Shown: positions 1 to 12,716 of the stretch, piece after piece
How the letters are laid out: the number at the start of each line of letters is the position of its first letter
How positions within the stretch are numbered: position 1 is the first letter of the stretch
DNA from: Chrysoporthe austroafricana
Lineage: Eukaryota; Ascomycota; Sordariomycetes; Diaporthales; Cryphonectriaceae
Assembly: GCA_001051155.2 (NCBI GenBank)
Contig: JYIP02000007.1
Coordinates: forward strand, 4,528,249 to 4,592,248
Direction of reading: 5' to 3'
Length of the DNA: 64,000 bases
Program-made: the position numbers and the translations under genes
The notes under the pieces: generated by a model
What the model saw: the letters and a program-made list of their open reading frames with translations, nothing else
Told to the model about the DNA's origin: nothing
Database searches by the model: none

Positions 1-747
1 TGTCCGAACGCGCCGTACAGAGGCGTGCCGGGGGGCACGCCGCCAGGTACGGCTGACACGGGGACGAAGGCCGTGGTCGACGAGGAGCTGACAGGCTGGA
101 AGACGCACTTGTTCCCGGTCTTCCTGCAGTTTGAGCAGACCCCGTCTGAGGTGCCGTACCCACTGCAGCGGATCTGTGGACGAGAGGGTCAGCGCGCGAA
201 CTGCCAGCGATCTGGATGAGGTACTGACCTTGCGCCTCCGGCAGTAGCTGCAGGCTATGGAGGTCCTCTGGCGAGGAGCAGCCTGCGCAGCTGCAGAGGG
301 GCCCCCGCGGCCGTAGTCAGGCCCGTACCCGCCGGCATAAGGTGGACCTGACGTTGGCCGGTAGGTGTAGTTGTACTGGTCCGGCTGCGGCGGCGGCGGT
401 TGGTAGGCCCCGCCGCGCGCGTCGTAGTAGCCCCGGTGCTGCTCGCCACTGTACCTCTGCTCGGGGGGAGGCTGGACGGGAGGCAGCTGGTAGGTCGGCG
501 GAGGCGCACTGTATCCGTTCGCAGCAGTAGGAGATACCGCGTAGGCGCCCTGCGTCCTCGGGTCTGGCGGGGGAGGATAGCGACTACCAAAGGGAGAGAG
601 GCCGTCCTGGATGGGCGGGAGAGTCACATGTGCAGGCGGCGGCAAGTGCTGGTACTGGGGCCGCTGGCGGTCGTCCTCCTCGCCAGGAGGAGGCGGATAG
701 GCGGATTCCTGTGGGGGACCGCCCCTGAGGCCATTGTGACCCGACAT
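1..747 (-). CDS. Zn(II)2Cys6 transcription factor, N-terminal part (cut by window edge)
   Basis: Nuclear DNA-binding regulator of the fungal binuclear zinc cluster family. I chose the ATG at 747. Exon 1 (747-229) encodes a 160-residue Pro/Tyr/Gln-rich disordered leader. It ends inside the zinc cluster at CSYCRRRK. A 55-nt intron (228-174, GTCAGT...CACAG) follows, and exon 2 (173 to the edge) continues in frame with IRCSG...CSNCRKTGNKC. The six cluster cysteines are residues 166, 169, 176, 186, 189 and 196. After the cluster comes a PVSSSSTTAFVPVSAVPGG linker. The linker, dimerisation region and any middle homology domain lie outside the window, so target genes cannot be inferred. Upstream there is a gene-poor stretch of more than 16 kb. 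The family call is secure; the specific orthologue is not. Confidence 0.9.
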   Translation of the reverse strand, partial: MSGHNGLRGGPPQESAYPPPPGEEDDRQRPQYQHLPPPAHVTLPPIQDGLSPFGSRYPPPPDPRTQGAYAVSPTAANGYSAPPPTYQLPPVQPPPEQRYSGEQHRGYYDARGGAYQPPPPQPDQYNYTYRPTSGPPYAGGYGPDYGRGGPSAAAQAAPRQRTSIACSYCRRRKVSTSSRSLAVRALTLSSTDPLQWVRHLRRGLLKLQEDREQVRLPACQLLVDHGLRPRVSRTWRRAPRHASVRRVRT

Positions 748-3059
748 GTTGAGGCTGCAGTCGCTTGTGCGCGCCTGGTGTGTGGACCTCGAGTGTCAGT
801 GGAGGCGTCGGTGATGAGCCTCCCTACTCGCCCACCGCAGATGGATGGCCGGCCCGCTCCTGTCGGATGACGCTGTCGCGACAGGGAAGGTCTGTCGCGA
901 GCAGAGGTGAGGTGAGGTGAGCGGACAGAGAAGGAAAGCCAGGCCACGGCTGCCGAGGGCGAGACCTCGATGCTGCTGCAGCGGTGCCCTCTGTCGCCGC
1001 GCTGCTCTCTGTCGCCGCGCTGCCCGGGCCTTGTCCAGACGGAGAAGGCGGGCGAGGTGCAGAGGCTGAAGACGTGGTCGTGGCTGCGACCGGGGAGTGT
1101 GGGAGGGTGGAAGGGGGCGAGAGGCGGGTGAGTAAAAGTTGGTGGAAGTTGTCGAGGTTGACAGACGGAAGGGCGCCGGTGCAGAAATCCAAAAGTCGTG
1201 CAGTGAGCGAGCGACCTGGCAAGGTGTGGGGAACTTTTTTTCCACGGGCACAACCTTGGGTCTTAATACTCCAGCGCTGCGCTGCGCTGCGGTACGGTGC
1301 GGTGTGGTGTGGTTCCAGTCCACTCCAGGCCCAGTCCAGTGCGGTTCAGCCCAAGTCCAGTCCACTCCACTCCCTGTCGCCGGGTACTACTGTACTAGTC
1401 AGCACGAGGCGGAACAGCCCGACGGCCGCGGTTTAGATTACACGTTGGCTTTTCGCCTTTGGACTGGTGCGTGACTCTGTCCCGTCTTTAGGTCCAGATA
1501 CCTCGGATCCCACCCCCAACGGTGTACTTTGGTACCCTGTGGGGTGGGGAGCCGAGGAGGCAGAGGGGGGGGTGGTGGGTGGGTGCTGGGAGGGTGCGCC
1601 TCGAGCAGGTGATCTCGGTCGGCCCTTGGGAAGGCAAAAAAGAAAGTGCAGTCCGGCAGACGGGACGACCCTTTTGGTATGCTGTAGGTACTTACTGTCT
1701 TGGGTCCCAACTCGGCCCGTCAAGCCTGTCGAGATGCCAGGAGATCCCACCACCTCGGGTTTCTGGTTACGGTTGCGGCCGCGGCTGCGGTGGCTGTTTG
1801 CGATCGCAGTCGCAGGTTCCCCTACCGCGCCCAGCAGAAAAATGTCAGCCTCCGAACCCCCGAGAACCGTGCCTCGTCTGCACCGCCGGTATGACAGGGC
1901 GAGAGGGGGTGTCGCATTCAATTGGGCTGCACCCGATCGCCATGACAGCAGCAGGCAGGCTGGGCAGGTTCACCTCAGCAGGGTGAGCAGCACGGGATGG
2001 GGGCGTAAACCCGCGACGGGGTGGACACAGGCATGCAGGTCCAACTCCGGTCCCGACGAGACCACGGCAGTCATAATGAGGCAATGGGTATGACGAGACG
2101 TACCTGTTTGGTCTGGAAGGGGGGGAGGGCAAGGGCTGGCAGCGGGTGGGGTCGAAGACCGGCCGCGGAACAAGGTGGCGGAGAGGAGGATGGAGAGAGG
2201 GAGAGAGAAAGAGAGGAGGAGGAGGATGTGTGTCGAGGACGGGCGGCCGTGTGGGAAGGGGGGTGGGAGAGGATAATAGCGAGAATGGTGTAGGCTGCGC
2301 GTGCAGCCCGGCGCCAGTGATGACAGTGACAGGTCAGGTCCCTAGGGCGCTCAGCCGACCTGATTCGATGCCTCCTTAGTCCCGTCCGCAGTGGGGAGAA
2401 ATGACGGTCCGCACACAGACCAGCGGGCACGGCACGATACGAGGCGAGACGAGACGAGACGAGAGAGGGGAGCTGAGCTGGACCGCGACGAGCTGGGGCG
2501 CGAGCTGGTGCCGGTGCGGTGTGTGTGGCCTGGCCTGGTCCGTTGTGAGGTGAGATCTGACGAGGTTGGGGACGTGTTGGAGGGGGAGAGGGGGGAGGCA
2601 GGTAAGGTAGGTGAGGTGAGCGAGGGCAGGCCGCCGTGCCGGGTATAGAGAGAGAGGCTGGCCCCAAGGTCGACCGGCGCTCAGCAGCTCGCAAGTCGGG
2701 ATCGAGGAGGGGAGACGAGAGGTCCGCCCTGGCTGGGCTCGGCTCGCTTCGCGCTCTTGTTTCTCTGTCCTGTCGGTGCCAAGATTCAGGCCAGGACTCC
2801 TGGAGTGGGTGGAGAAAAAAACCGATGAGGGAGAGGATGGGATGCACGACTGACAGGTTGTGGTTGTTGGGCGCGCAGCTGAGGGGGGCAGACTAGTGCT
2901 GCCTGTGCGACCGCTGGGAGGAGGGGTCCCATGTGCCTGTCCCGCTCCGTCTCCTGCGGGACCCACCTCGCAGCTGCAGAAGGCGCGGGTAGGGCAGTCC
3001 AGAGAGTGTGGCACATACCACAGTACCGCGGTACCGTGGTACCGTGGTACCCTAGGTGC

Positions 3060-3123
3060 CTAGTACCCTAGCACCCTAGTACCCTAGCACCCTAGTACCC
3101 TAATACCCTAGTACCCTAGTACC
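3060..3123. repeat. 8-bp tandem repeat, unit ctagtacc
   Basis: Eight head-to-tail copies of ctagtacc occur, with single-base variants ctagcacc (twice) and ctaatacc (once). A run of GGTACC palindromes lies just upstream (about 3014-3050). The unit looks like a degenerate telomeric CCCTAA repeat but has the wrong length and no TTAGGG register. Confidence 0.85.
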
Positions 3124-6100
3124 CAGCCCGCCATGGCAGTACTGGGTACTGGGTACCGTAGTGCCTGCCCCCGCTGCTGGCCCACCCGTGCTGCCCCCCC
3201 CCCAGGTGCCCTCTACAGCCACCCCCAGAGAGGAGGTACCTCGCCCGTGTAGCCCCTACATGGCCATGGCCTCCGTGTACGTCCGTACCTACCGTGGTAC
3301 CCATAGTACCCACGGTACCCTTCCCCCCACCCCTCCTCCTCCTCCTCCCCCCCAGTCCAGCTCAGGCCACCCTGCCTTGCACTACCCAGTACTTATTTGT
3401 GTAGTACGTACCGCGTGCTGGTGCGCGCAGGCAAGGAGTGACCGGAATTGCGATGGGCGTCAGATGACCGCTCGGCGTAGGAGGATCTGGCAGACGAGCG
3501 ACGAGCCAGCCTCCCGCACATACTACGGGACAACAAGGAGGGGAGACACAGCCGAACCATGGCTCGGCCGCTGCGGTCTGTCTACCTGGCGGTAGGCCCA
3601 CCGGCTCGACGGCAGCACGCCTGGGCGGTCGTGAAGGGACGGTGCCAGGTGGGCGGGCCGTGGGAGGGCGAGTTGGCCGGTTCGCATCTCGTCGGCCGGG
3701 CAGGCGCCCCTCGCGAGAGAGAGCCACAGGGTGCACGACTGCGTGCATGCGATCTGGCGTGGGGCTGCGGTCCGCAGATTTCTCCGGGCTTCACGATGGC
3801 TGATGGATTGGACGGGCGACGAGGCTACATTTCTCCAAATGTCACACCATGAATAAGGTTTTGGTACCTGGCTCGGATCTTCCCTTGTCGCGGGACGTCC
3901 CAGGAGCGGCAGGCTTTGGGCAGCGGCCCCTTTCTGTCGGCCAGGCCAGGCCTCGCCGTTTTCATTCCAGGCAGCCGAGCGCGACGGAGGCAGGCAAGGG
4001 CAAGAGGCCACGCCCGCTTGCAGATGCAGAGGGCCGCTCGCCGCTCCCAGGCTGTGCACCGCAACAGACAATGGACGGTGACGGCGACCGCGGGTGGGCG
4101 AGACTACAGACGGGCCCGCGGTTGGGGCCATAGGCCATGGGCCATGGTCAGGGCGTTTGGAATGGGCCCTCGGCGATCGCAAGGGAGCCGCCAGGGTCCG
4201 GCAGCGGGTGCCAGCCCAGCACCCAGCCCCAGCGCCTGGTGCAGGACGGCGCAGCAGCCGCGGCCTCCTGGCGTGGTGGTGTCATGATCTCGATTCCGGA
4301 GGCCACTGCGTTTGTGTCAGAGGGCCGCACGCGACGTTCGGGACGCCCTATCCTACCCAACGAGCTCCAGACGCCTCGGGTGTTCGTGAGGGGAGGGCAG
4401 CCAGCTCCTAGGGCGCGCATGGGCCGTGCAGCACCCTCTGCCACGGAGCACTGCGCATCTGAGGCTGGCAGTCATCACACACATGAAGGTCGCTTTGCAT
4501 AGTTCAATAGCGCGAGGCATCTGGTGGCCGGTTTGGGGTTGGAGCACGTCACATCAAGCGGGGGAGTAGCGGGTGATCTCGAGGGTGCTGGTCAGCTAGG
4601 TTGCAGGCGGGCCGCTTCGGCGCTGTCCCTCCTCTAGAACGGATCATATTGCCATTGAGGCGTCGTCGAGGGCTAGTGCCTGCGTCGGATGGGGCGATGC
4701 CATTGGATGGTGAGACAGATAGCACCTCTGCAAGAAGGTTTGCGGCGGGCAGGATGAAAAGGTAGCAACCTGCCGCGTCTTGGCGCTGCCCTACCCGGTC
4801 TATTCGGAACCAGACGGTCGGATCCCAATGCCCTCCTTGGTCCTCGTTGGATCAGTTGGTGCCCAGGGTACATGGCTCTGCCCACTCGAGACCAGCGGCT
4901 TCTTCCTGTCCTGGACTGGGCGGTGCCCAGCTCCAGGTGCGACCTGGAAGCTGGTGGCTGACGGCGAGCTCCCTAAGGGCGATCCTCTCGTCCAGAGAGG
5001 GTGCCACCCCGACGGTGGTGACCTTGGCAGCGAATGCTCAAGAGCAGCCAGGGGGGCGCAGGGTGCCTGTGGGCTGCCTGCCTGCCCGCGCGTGTTGTCT
5101 TCCGAGCTACCCCGCGATGAGATGACAATGATGCTGTTGGTGTGCAGTGTTTCGGGTCACCGGATCTTTAACTGTCCCCGGAAGAGAGTTTGTGATGGGT
5201 GAGGCTCCTAGCAGCAGGTGCTGACGGTGGGGTAGATGGTGCCCGCATTGATCATAGTCATGCTGGTCGAATCCCAACACTGTGGGCCCTATCGAACGGG
5301 TCGCATTATAGGCCGCAGCATCGAAGGATCGATTTTGGACCCCGTCTGTCTTGCGGGTAAAGGGTCGGGCTGGTAGCTCAATAGCTTCAACCCGGCCAGC
5401 CACGTCGAGCAGGGAGTCGGCATACCGCTCTCGAGCTGGGTGCGCTGCAGAGCTTGCCCCAGTGACACCCCAGAGGGGTCAAAGCGATGGGCCTGGGGGT
5501 GGGAATGGGGCCGAGGATGGGGATCAGCGCAGGCTGCGCGGTGAGGGCATAGCTGGAGGTTCATATAGGCAGGTACCAATCCTGCTCTGCGAATGTCCCC
5601 TGGGCAGGTGGAACGTCTTTCATTCTCTCGCCCTCGTATGCCAGAGGGTCACAACACGATCTACTTTCTCCTGTCTCTTGGCGAGGACGGGAGGCTGGGT
5701 CGCGAATGAAGCAATTCGGATCGGCGCTGACCGTGCTTAATATACTACTTGGGTGGTAGCGAGACGACAGCCTGTGGTGTACTACAGATTAGCAGGATGG
5801 CGATGAATTACGGTGTGCTCCCAGAGAATAAGTATCCCTGCAGCAATCTGCCCTCCCACGCCTCCTCCCGGGCACCCGACCCCGTTGCCTTCGTGACTCT
5901 GCAAGCTCCACTGATGGGCGGGCACAGCCCCACCCCGTTCAGCGCCAAATTCGGCAACCCGCGGGTGCCTCGACTGGTCCCGTAGAGGACGACGAGCTGG
6001 TTGGCCGGGCTGGTCCCGCACATGCGGCCTCGAGGACAAGCAAGCGGCCTCGAAGCTGCTCGATTCGTGTACCAGGATCTCCCACCTCTGCTGAAAGCCA

Positions 6101-9100
6101 AAAGATCATCACAGGACTGGGTAGCATGCCAGGAAAAGGAATGGCTCAGAGTCGCAAAAGCACCGCCCTGGGTCCCATTGGACAGGAACCGGTGGACTGA
6201 GCTGTGCGCCAGCCACGTCTCCGGCAATGATCCCGAGATCCTAACCGCGGGGGCTGTGACGTCTGCCATTGGGCCTGCACGAAGAGTCCCAAAGCCACAT
6301 ATGCAGCGGTCTTGCTGGTTCCCGCCTTGGGGCCACTGGTCTGGTCATAGCAGCAGCAGCCGCGATGAGAGGCTGGAGGGGCGAGCTGTGAAGCTGAGAT
6401 CTCCTCGGCAGCGCACCCACCAGCAGCAGCAGCAGCAGCAGCTGTCTTGGGGGACGGAATGTCGGCAGTACTATTCGTACATAGTATAGCACCATGGCAG
6501 AAGCCAGGCCGCGTGGGCTGCAGGGGTATGCACGATCTCGGGCCCGGACACTGCCGTGAACCGCTCTGGGTGATCAGCGGCGACAACGGCCGCGGCCAGG
6601 GGTGCTAGGGACGGGCGGAGGGCTGTGGCTTCAGGTTGTCCAGGCCGCACCAGCAGGCTTCAGCTCCGTCCCCCCTGTGGCGCCCGAGAGGGCCTTGTTT
6701 TTGGAGACAACTGGGCGCGTCCCCCGTCTCGGCGACACCGGGCTGGCGCGCATCGCTACCAGCCTGTGGAAGATTGCATTGCCCGAGGCTGTTTCTGTTC
6801 CAGTTCCAATGTCGCAGGTGGCTGGCTGTGGGCGTGGCTGCGGGCGGATCAGTTCGTTGGCTGTCGATGCGGGCGCCCGCCCTGTGCTGCAGGCCAGCGA
6901 CGTCCAGCCAGCCTCGGCGACCCGTGTTGGGCCAGAGGTGGCACGCAATGCTCCCCAGTGCTGCGAGGACGGCACACACGGCCGTTTCGAGATGGTGTGG
7001 TTGCTGAGCAAAACGTGGCCGAGGAGGGCGGCGACGGCGGTAGTGGTGGTGGCAGCGGCGGTGGTGGTGGGTGTGCCTCCTTCGCTGTCTCATCTCATCG
7101 GTGACGTTCGAGATGCACGTGAACAGGCATTGCGGCCTGGGGGTTCCAAGGGGAGGCGCTGCCCACCCGAGACACATCAGAGACCAGCGTACGAAGCTGC
7201 GGACCGTACCTGCCCGAACTTATCGCTCCTGCCGTGTCATTTTTGGGGGCATGGGAGGTCAGCTGCTGCCACCGTTGGTGCCTTCCCAGTCGGTCTAGCA
7301 TGCATGGAGCGTGATGGAGGCACGGGAGGGTACTCGATACCGAGGTCCAGTTCCACCGGCCGCCCGCCCAGGTGGGACCTCGACCAAAAGTACCCTGTCT
7401 CCCGTCTCCCTCCTCGCTGAGGTGCTGCCGCCCGCCTGCTGCCCGCCTGCTGCCCGCCTGCAGCCCTCCAGCGACTCAACTTCGTCCACGACTTGACCTG
7501 CATGCATATGCGCCGCGAGGCTCTCCTCTTCCTCTTCCTCCTCCTCCTCCTCCTCCTCCTCTCCTCCTCCTCTGACGCAATTGGCAGACAGACGAGAAGA
7601 TCAGGACCGCACGTGTCAGCCCGCCCAGCCGTCGCCGTCGCCGTCGCCGTCGCCCTGCAACGGAAGGACTGGCGCCGACTGCATCGAGTGTCTGACCTGC
7701 ACTGGCCACCAGGCTGCGCTGGCCGCCCTGTGGAACACCATGCAGCCAGAGGCATCAGCAGTGCGTGGGCCGCGGTACGGGTGGCAGTCGAGCATCCGCT
7801 GTTGCCATTCTCGTCATCGTGCGCGCCTGTCCCTCGGTGCCGACCAGGCCACCGCGTACCAACATCGCTGACCCGCTGGGGCATGGCATGGCATGGCATG
7901 GCCAGGGTGCCGCACCACGAAATACAAGTCGACCCGTGCCGTTACAGCTCGGCACAGCACCGGCTGCCTGGGCGACGAGACACAGCCGGGAGCTGCCCAT
8001 CTCGGACGCCTGCGTGGAGTGCTGTGCACACCCTCTCGCCATACGGCCCATTCCTTCACGCCGCGCGCTCGTCTCCGCAGGCCTGCTTCACCCGGTACGT
8101 GATACGTCCAGCAGCGACCATCCTCCGGCAGAATTCACGCCCCATGCACACCGAAACGCACGGCATGCAGTCGAAGCAGCCCAACATTACACAGGCGGCT
8201 TCCCGACCCACCCCGACAGCAGCTGGCCATACGTCCTGCCGCCTGTTGTACGTGGTAGGAGTGACGTCCACCCGCCTCTCCACGGCGATTGCTTTCTGGC
8301 CGACGAAAGGATTCGCTGACCCAGTACCCCGGAAAAGTGCAAGCGGCAATGCAAGGGAGGAGATGGTCGGGCGGGAAGCAGGATGACATCCTTGCTCGGT
8401 GTGGAAGGCCTGGTCAACTCCAGACAGAACAACAGAGTAGCGGCCGAGACAGGGATCCCCGAAGCGCCCCCATTCGCAGAAAATCCTCGACTCCACCGTT
8501 CACGCGATCGCTAACCCTTGCTCAGCCCATCTGCGCCGCTCCGCCCATTCCAGAGACAGTGCAAGAACAAAGTTCATAGCGAGGCCGTGTAGGTGGGCCC
8601 ACCTCCAGAAAGTACTGGGCACGTACTGCATGCACACAGCAGAGGATTGGTGATGATGTCTGGGGAGGCAGCGGGCGAGCCGCGCAGGGCGTCGCGCTGC
8701 CAGCGGCCTGGTGTCCTCGCTCCGTTTCCGTTCTCTCCCAGGTTCGGCCCTCGTGCCGAACACCCCGGTGCGCGACCAGCTACGATAGATGCGTCCAGCG
8801 CCACTCAAGCCTCGTAGGGCAATAATAATCGATCATTCGCACCGATCCGGCGTGGCAAATGGCTACTATGGTGCCATCACAAGCGTCGATCCATCTTCAG
8901 CCGCTGAGTTCGTCAGGCCGCTTGCACCGTGCGTCGTTGCTTTTTCGTCTTCACCTGCAGCATCTCCATGGCACAGGGTGTCGCCCAAGCCGTGCGCCAC
9001 TCGCCATCCGATCGTAATACCTAGCCGCAGGGAGCAGAGATCCGGACAGATGAGAGGCTTTGTCTGCCGCTGGTTCCGGCATCAGGATCTGTATCTGTCC

Positions 9101-12100
9101 CTGTCAGGCGCACGAGGAGCCACAGAGTTTTTCTTCAAGCTCTTGCCTCCCAGGGCAAGCTTGGGCGTCACGCAATATGTGCTTAGAGGAGGCCGGATCA
9201 GAAACACTTCTCTCGTAACAACGTTTCTATGAAACGGTTCAGTCACGGCCGCCAGCCCCAGCCTAGGCGCTGTCGCTGCTGCTCTGTGCCTTCAACATCT
9301 CCGCGGGACGGCCGGGCCATGCCGTGTGGAAAGACATGGCTGCACCGTACGTAGGTCTCCAGGATGAGATGAGGCTGCATCGGGCGAGGTGCGACAGCCG
9401 GGCGGGCCAGCCCACCCAGCAAGCTGCTCGGCGCGCTGTGACGAACGCAGGCCTTGCCTGTGCGTGCTGCTCTAGCGAAAACAAGATTAGCCCGCTACGG
9501 TATGACCCGTGTACGCCGTCGAGCTGGGAGGCGGCGGGGTACGCCTGGCCTGCGCGTCTCAACCGGTCGTCGCTGAGCCTCTTCATGCTCCTCTCAGTAA
9601 GAAAATCTACTTCCAGATCTACTCCCCCCAGTACTGGGCCACGCCGAGTTTCGACGGCAAGGTGGGCCCGGTCCGGTGCCATCTCACCGCAGAGGCAGCA
9701 GGCAGCCCTGTCGAGCGGCGGAAGACAATAGCCCTGGACAGGGAGTCGATGGGTTTCTCCCCATTAGCGCCTCAGCACGCCGAGGAATAGGGCTGCCTCC
9801 TTTCCCGGTGGCGCCTGTACGATGACCTTCTAACCCAGCACACACCCTTCATCGAAATTGGGATGCCAGCACCCTTAGTTCAGAATAAAAATACACAAAA
9901 CAAGACCCTGTGTAAGACCCTGGTCCCCCAAAAGTCATCGGCATAATGATGCCATTGACGCAGCTCCGCCACAGGTTTTCTCGTTTTGAGCCCTCGACAT
10001 TGTCGGGGAGAACGAGAGGTAGACAAATGTCCAAGGGCGAGCAAGCTCCCTCATCGACTTCCATGCGATACATGCCTCCCGGACGACACTGAACCCTGGA
10101 GGGAAAGGTGCCAGTCAAGGCAGTCCATCTACTACAAAACTATGCATCGATCATCATCGATCAGGACAACACGGGTGGCGATGGAACGTGCCCAATGGCT
10201 GCGTGGCTCTCGAGAGGGCACTATTGGCGCCCCCTACAGTGCCGGCACCAGACCACCTCCCACCACCGTTTCCGGAAGCACGGGGGCGAGACTACCGGGC
10301 AGGTAGGGCGCTATAGAACTTTAAAAAAAAAAAAGCGACGAGGTCCTGTGCCGCCGTTCCCCGGGGGACGCCCCCGTGCCTGTCCCAGAGCCACCCGGCG
10401 GCCCAAGTAGGGACAGCAGGCAGACTGGCGAGGCGACCCCGCCGCGGCAGCTAGGGGCGACCCGAGCTGGCTGGCCGTGGGCGCGCCCAGTAAGACTCCC
10501 CTCGCCGACAACACAGAGGAAGCGTGTCCGAGGCATGTTCGTGTCGAGAGTCCGATCGACGAGAAGGGGAAGGGCCCGCCCATTGCTCGGGGCTATTCTC
10601 GTCGCCTTGGGGTCAAGAGACTGTGGGCCCACTCTCAAGCGCTGACATGTTTCTATCAGGAGGCGGGAGCTCATTGGCTTCGGTTCGGGATACTAAACGT
10701 AAGGGTTCAGACACCTGTGCGCGGTTGCTGACCCCGAAGAGCGACGGGCGACGTGCCCACACGACAAGACGTGGCTAACACTTGGTATAATTACTTCTTC
10801 CCAAGAAAGTGACCTGTCACTGCGCTCGGCCGTCGTAGAAAAAACCAAATAAATAACAATGGGAGGGGACAGGTGGCACCGTGGCGTCCGACGGCATTGT
10901 GAGGGCCCTTTCTGGAAATTAAGGACAATCTCTCGCGATGGGAGGCGGGAAGGCTAGCCTGCAGGACCTAGATCACGGAGTGTATGTCTATTGGCGCGCA
11001 TCTGGCCCAGCCCGCTCACGCTGCGTCTCTTATTTTCTTATTTTTTTTTTTTCTTCTTTTCTTCTTCCACATGTCCGCGTCACGGCTGGCGGTGTTTCTA
11101 TCTAGACGCCCTGCTGCGGGAGCGTGTATCGCCAAGGAGCCTGGTCCCGCACTGCGGTGTGCCGGTGTGCCGGTGTGAGTCCGCCATCGCAGGCTGGTCC
11201 TGGGAGGCACACGCCGGCCTGGCAAGAAAGCACTCCTGGCGGCCCACTGCGCCGGCCCAGAACTGGGCACGAGGACAGGAATGTCGACTGACTCTGCCTG
11301 CCCGGCGCCGTCCAACAGAATGCCGCCAGGAGGCAGGGCTGGTGGTCAGACGCATGCAGCTGACCATGGTCACTTGGCGAGTCTCATGGGGCCCCATCGA
11401 GGCACGGATGCCCACGACAGAGATCCATGCGGCGGTCTCTCTCCCTCTCGGTACCGCCGCCACCACGACCACCACCGCCGCTGCCGGCCCTCCCCTCCCC
11501 TCCTCGTCACCGTCTGACTCCCCTCACGTAAGGGCCGGCGCTGCAGGGGTGCTCCCTTAAGGCATCACGTGAACGTCAGGGTATGCGGCGGCCCCCCCTG
11601 CTTCCCGCCGCTCCCGTCTCTGCCATGCCTGGATCTGTGTTCTGGTTGGCAGCTAGGCTATGGGAACCTGTCTCTGCTGCGTGGAGGGACAATCCATGAT
11701 GGGGACGGAAAGGGACGGGGATCGGGGCTGTAAGAGACACCGAGCCTCGGGAGGGAGGAGGGGATCGGGGATCGAGGCTGGGAGGCAGAGGGGCAGAGGG
11801 GCAGAGGGAGGGCAGGGCAGTACGACGTGGTAATCGTATCACAGTGCATTCGCCGCCGCAGGCTGGTCGCGAAGCAGAAAGGCGGCAAGCGAGAGGCCAG
11901 AGATTCCGGCCACACCCTGGCCCGAGCTCGGCTCTCGCCCGGCCACCTTGCCAGACCGTGCCAGACCAGACCATTCCACATCGCCCGCCAGCCTGGCAGT
12001 GCTTTGGGGGGGGTGTGCATGCGCGCAGGCCGCGGTGTCATCATGCTGCCTGCCCACCTCGTCCCTGCGGTCGCCGGGGCAGAGGGCGGGGGAGGCAGGG

Positions 12101-12530
12101 CCTCGCTGCACTGCATAAATCGGTCACGGTGTGCATAGACGCTGCCACGTCGGTTGCTGACCGTCCCCCCTCCCCCTTCTTCCGCTCGTGGCCCTCTCGC
12201 CCTCCCTCCCTCAGATCCTCCCAGGTTCTGAACACGCGCGCTCGTGCGGGAGAAAAGGCGGTGGGCCGCTTCGTGGGGCTTGCGGCAGGGTTTCGAAGGA
12301 ACCTTCCCGTTTCCGTCCTTGGCCGGCGCAGGTGCTGCAGGTCATAGCCAAGGTTGCACCGCGCTGGAGGAGCACACCATGTAGCGACTACAAAAACCGG
12401 GGCTGCAGCTGGCAGTGCGTCGTGAGGGCGCTCCTCCTCGCACGGTGTGGCATGAGCCCTCCATGACGACCCGCAGGACCTGGTCGGGTGAGGGTCGAGG
12501 GCACGTTCACACACGCGCACACACGCACAC

Positions 12531-12557
12531 CACACACACACACACACACACACACAC
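12531..12557. repeat. (CA)n microsatellite
   Basis: An uninterrupted run of CA dinucleotides, preceded by degenerate acacgc repeats from about 12509. Confidence 0.9.
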
Positions 12558-12670
12558 CGTCCACCACCTTTCATTTCAAAACCCACCGGCTCCTTCGCGC
12601 CGGGGGACGCTGGGCTAGGACGGTTGTGGTAGGAGAGCGGCAGGCCGGGGAAGCTGGGAAGGGGGGATGA

Positions 12671-12716
12671 GTGTGCGTGCGCGTGTGCGTGCGCGTGTGC
12701 GTGTGCGCATGTGCGT
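12671..12716. repeat. Alternating GT/GC tract
   Basis: A gtgtgcgtgcgc-type run of alternating purines and pyrimidines about 115 bp after a CA run. It is partly complementary to that run and of a composition known to favour Z-DNA. Confidence 0.8.

Noticed and set aside
3060..3123. Internal telomere repeat
   Set aside because: The unit is 8 bp and not TTAGGG/CCCTAA; no telomeric register is kept.
7493..8386. 297-codon plus-strand frame with a Leu-rich start resembling a signal peptide
   Set aside because: The hydrophobic stretch is a translated CTC repeat; the rest lacks domains and overlaps other frames of similar length.
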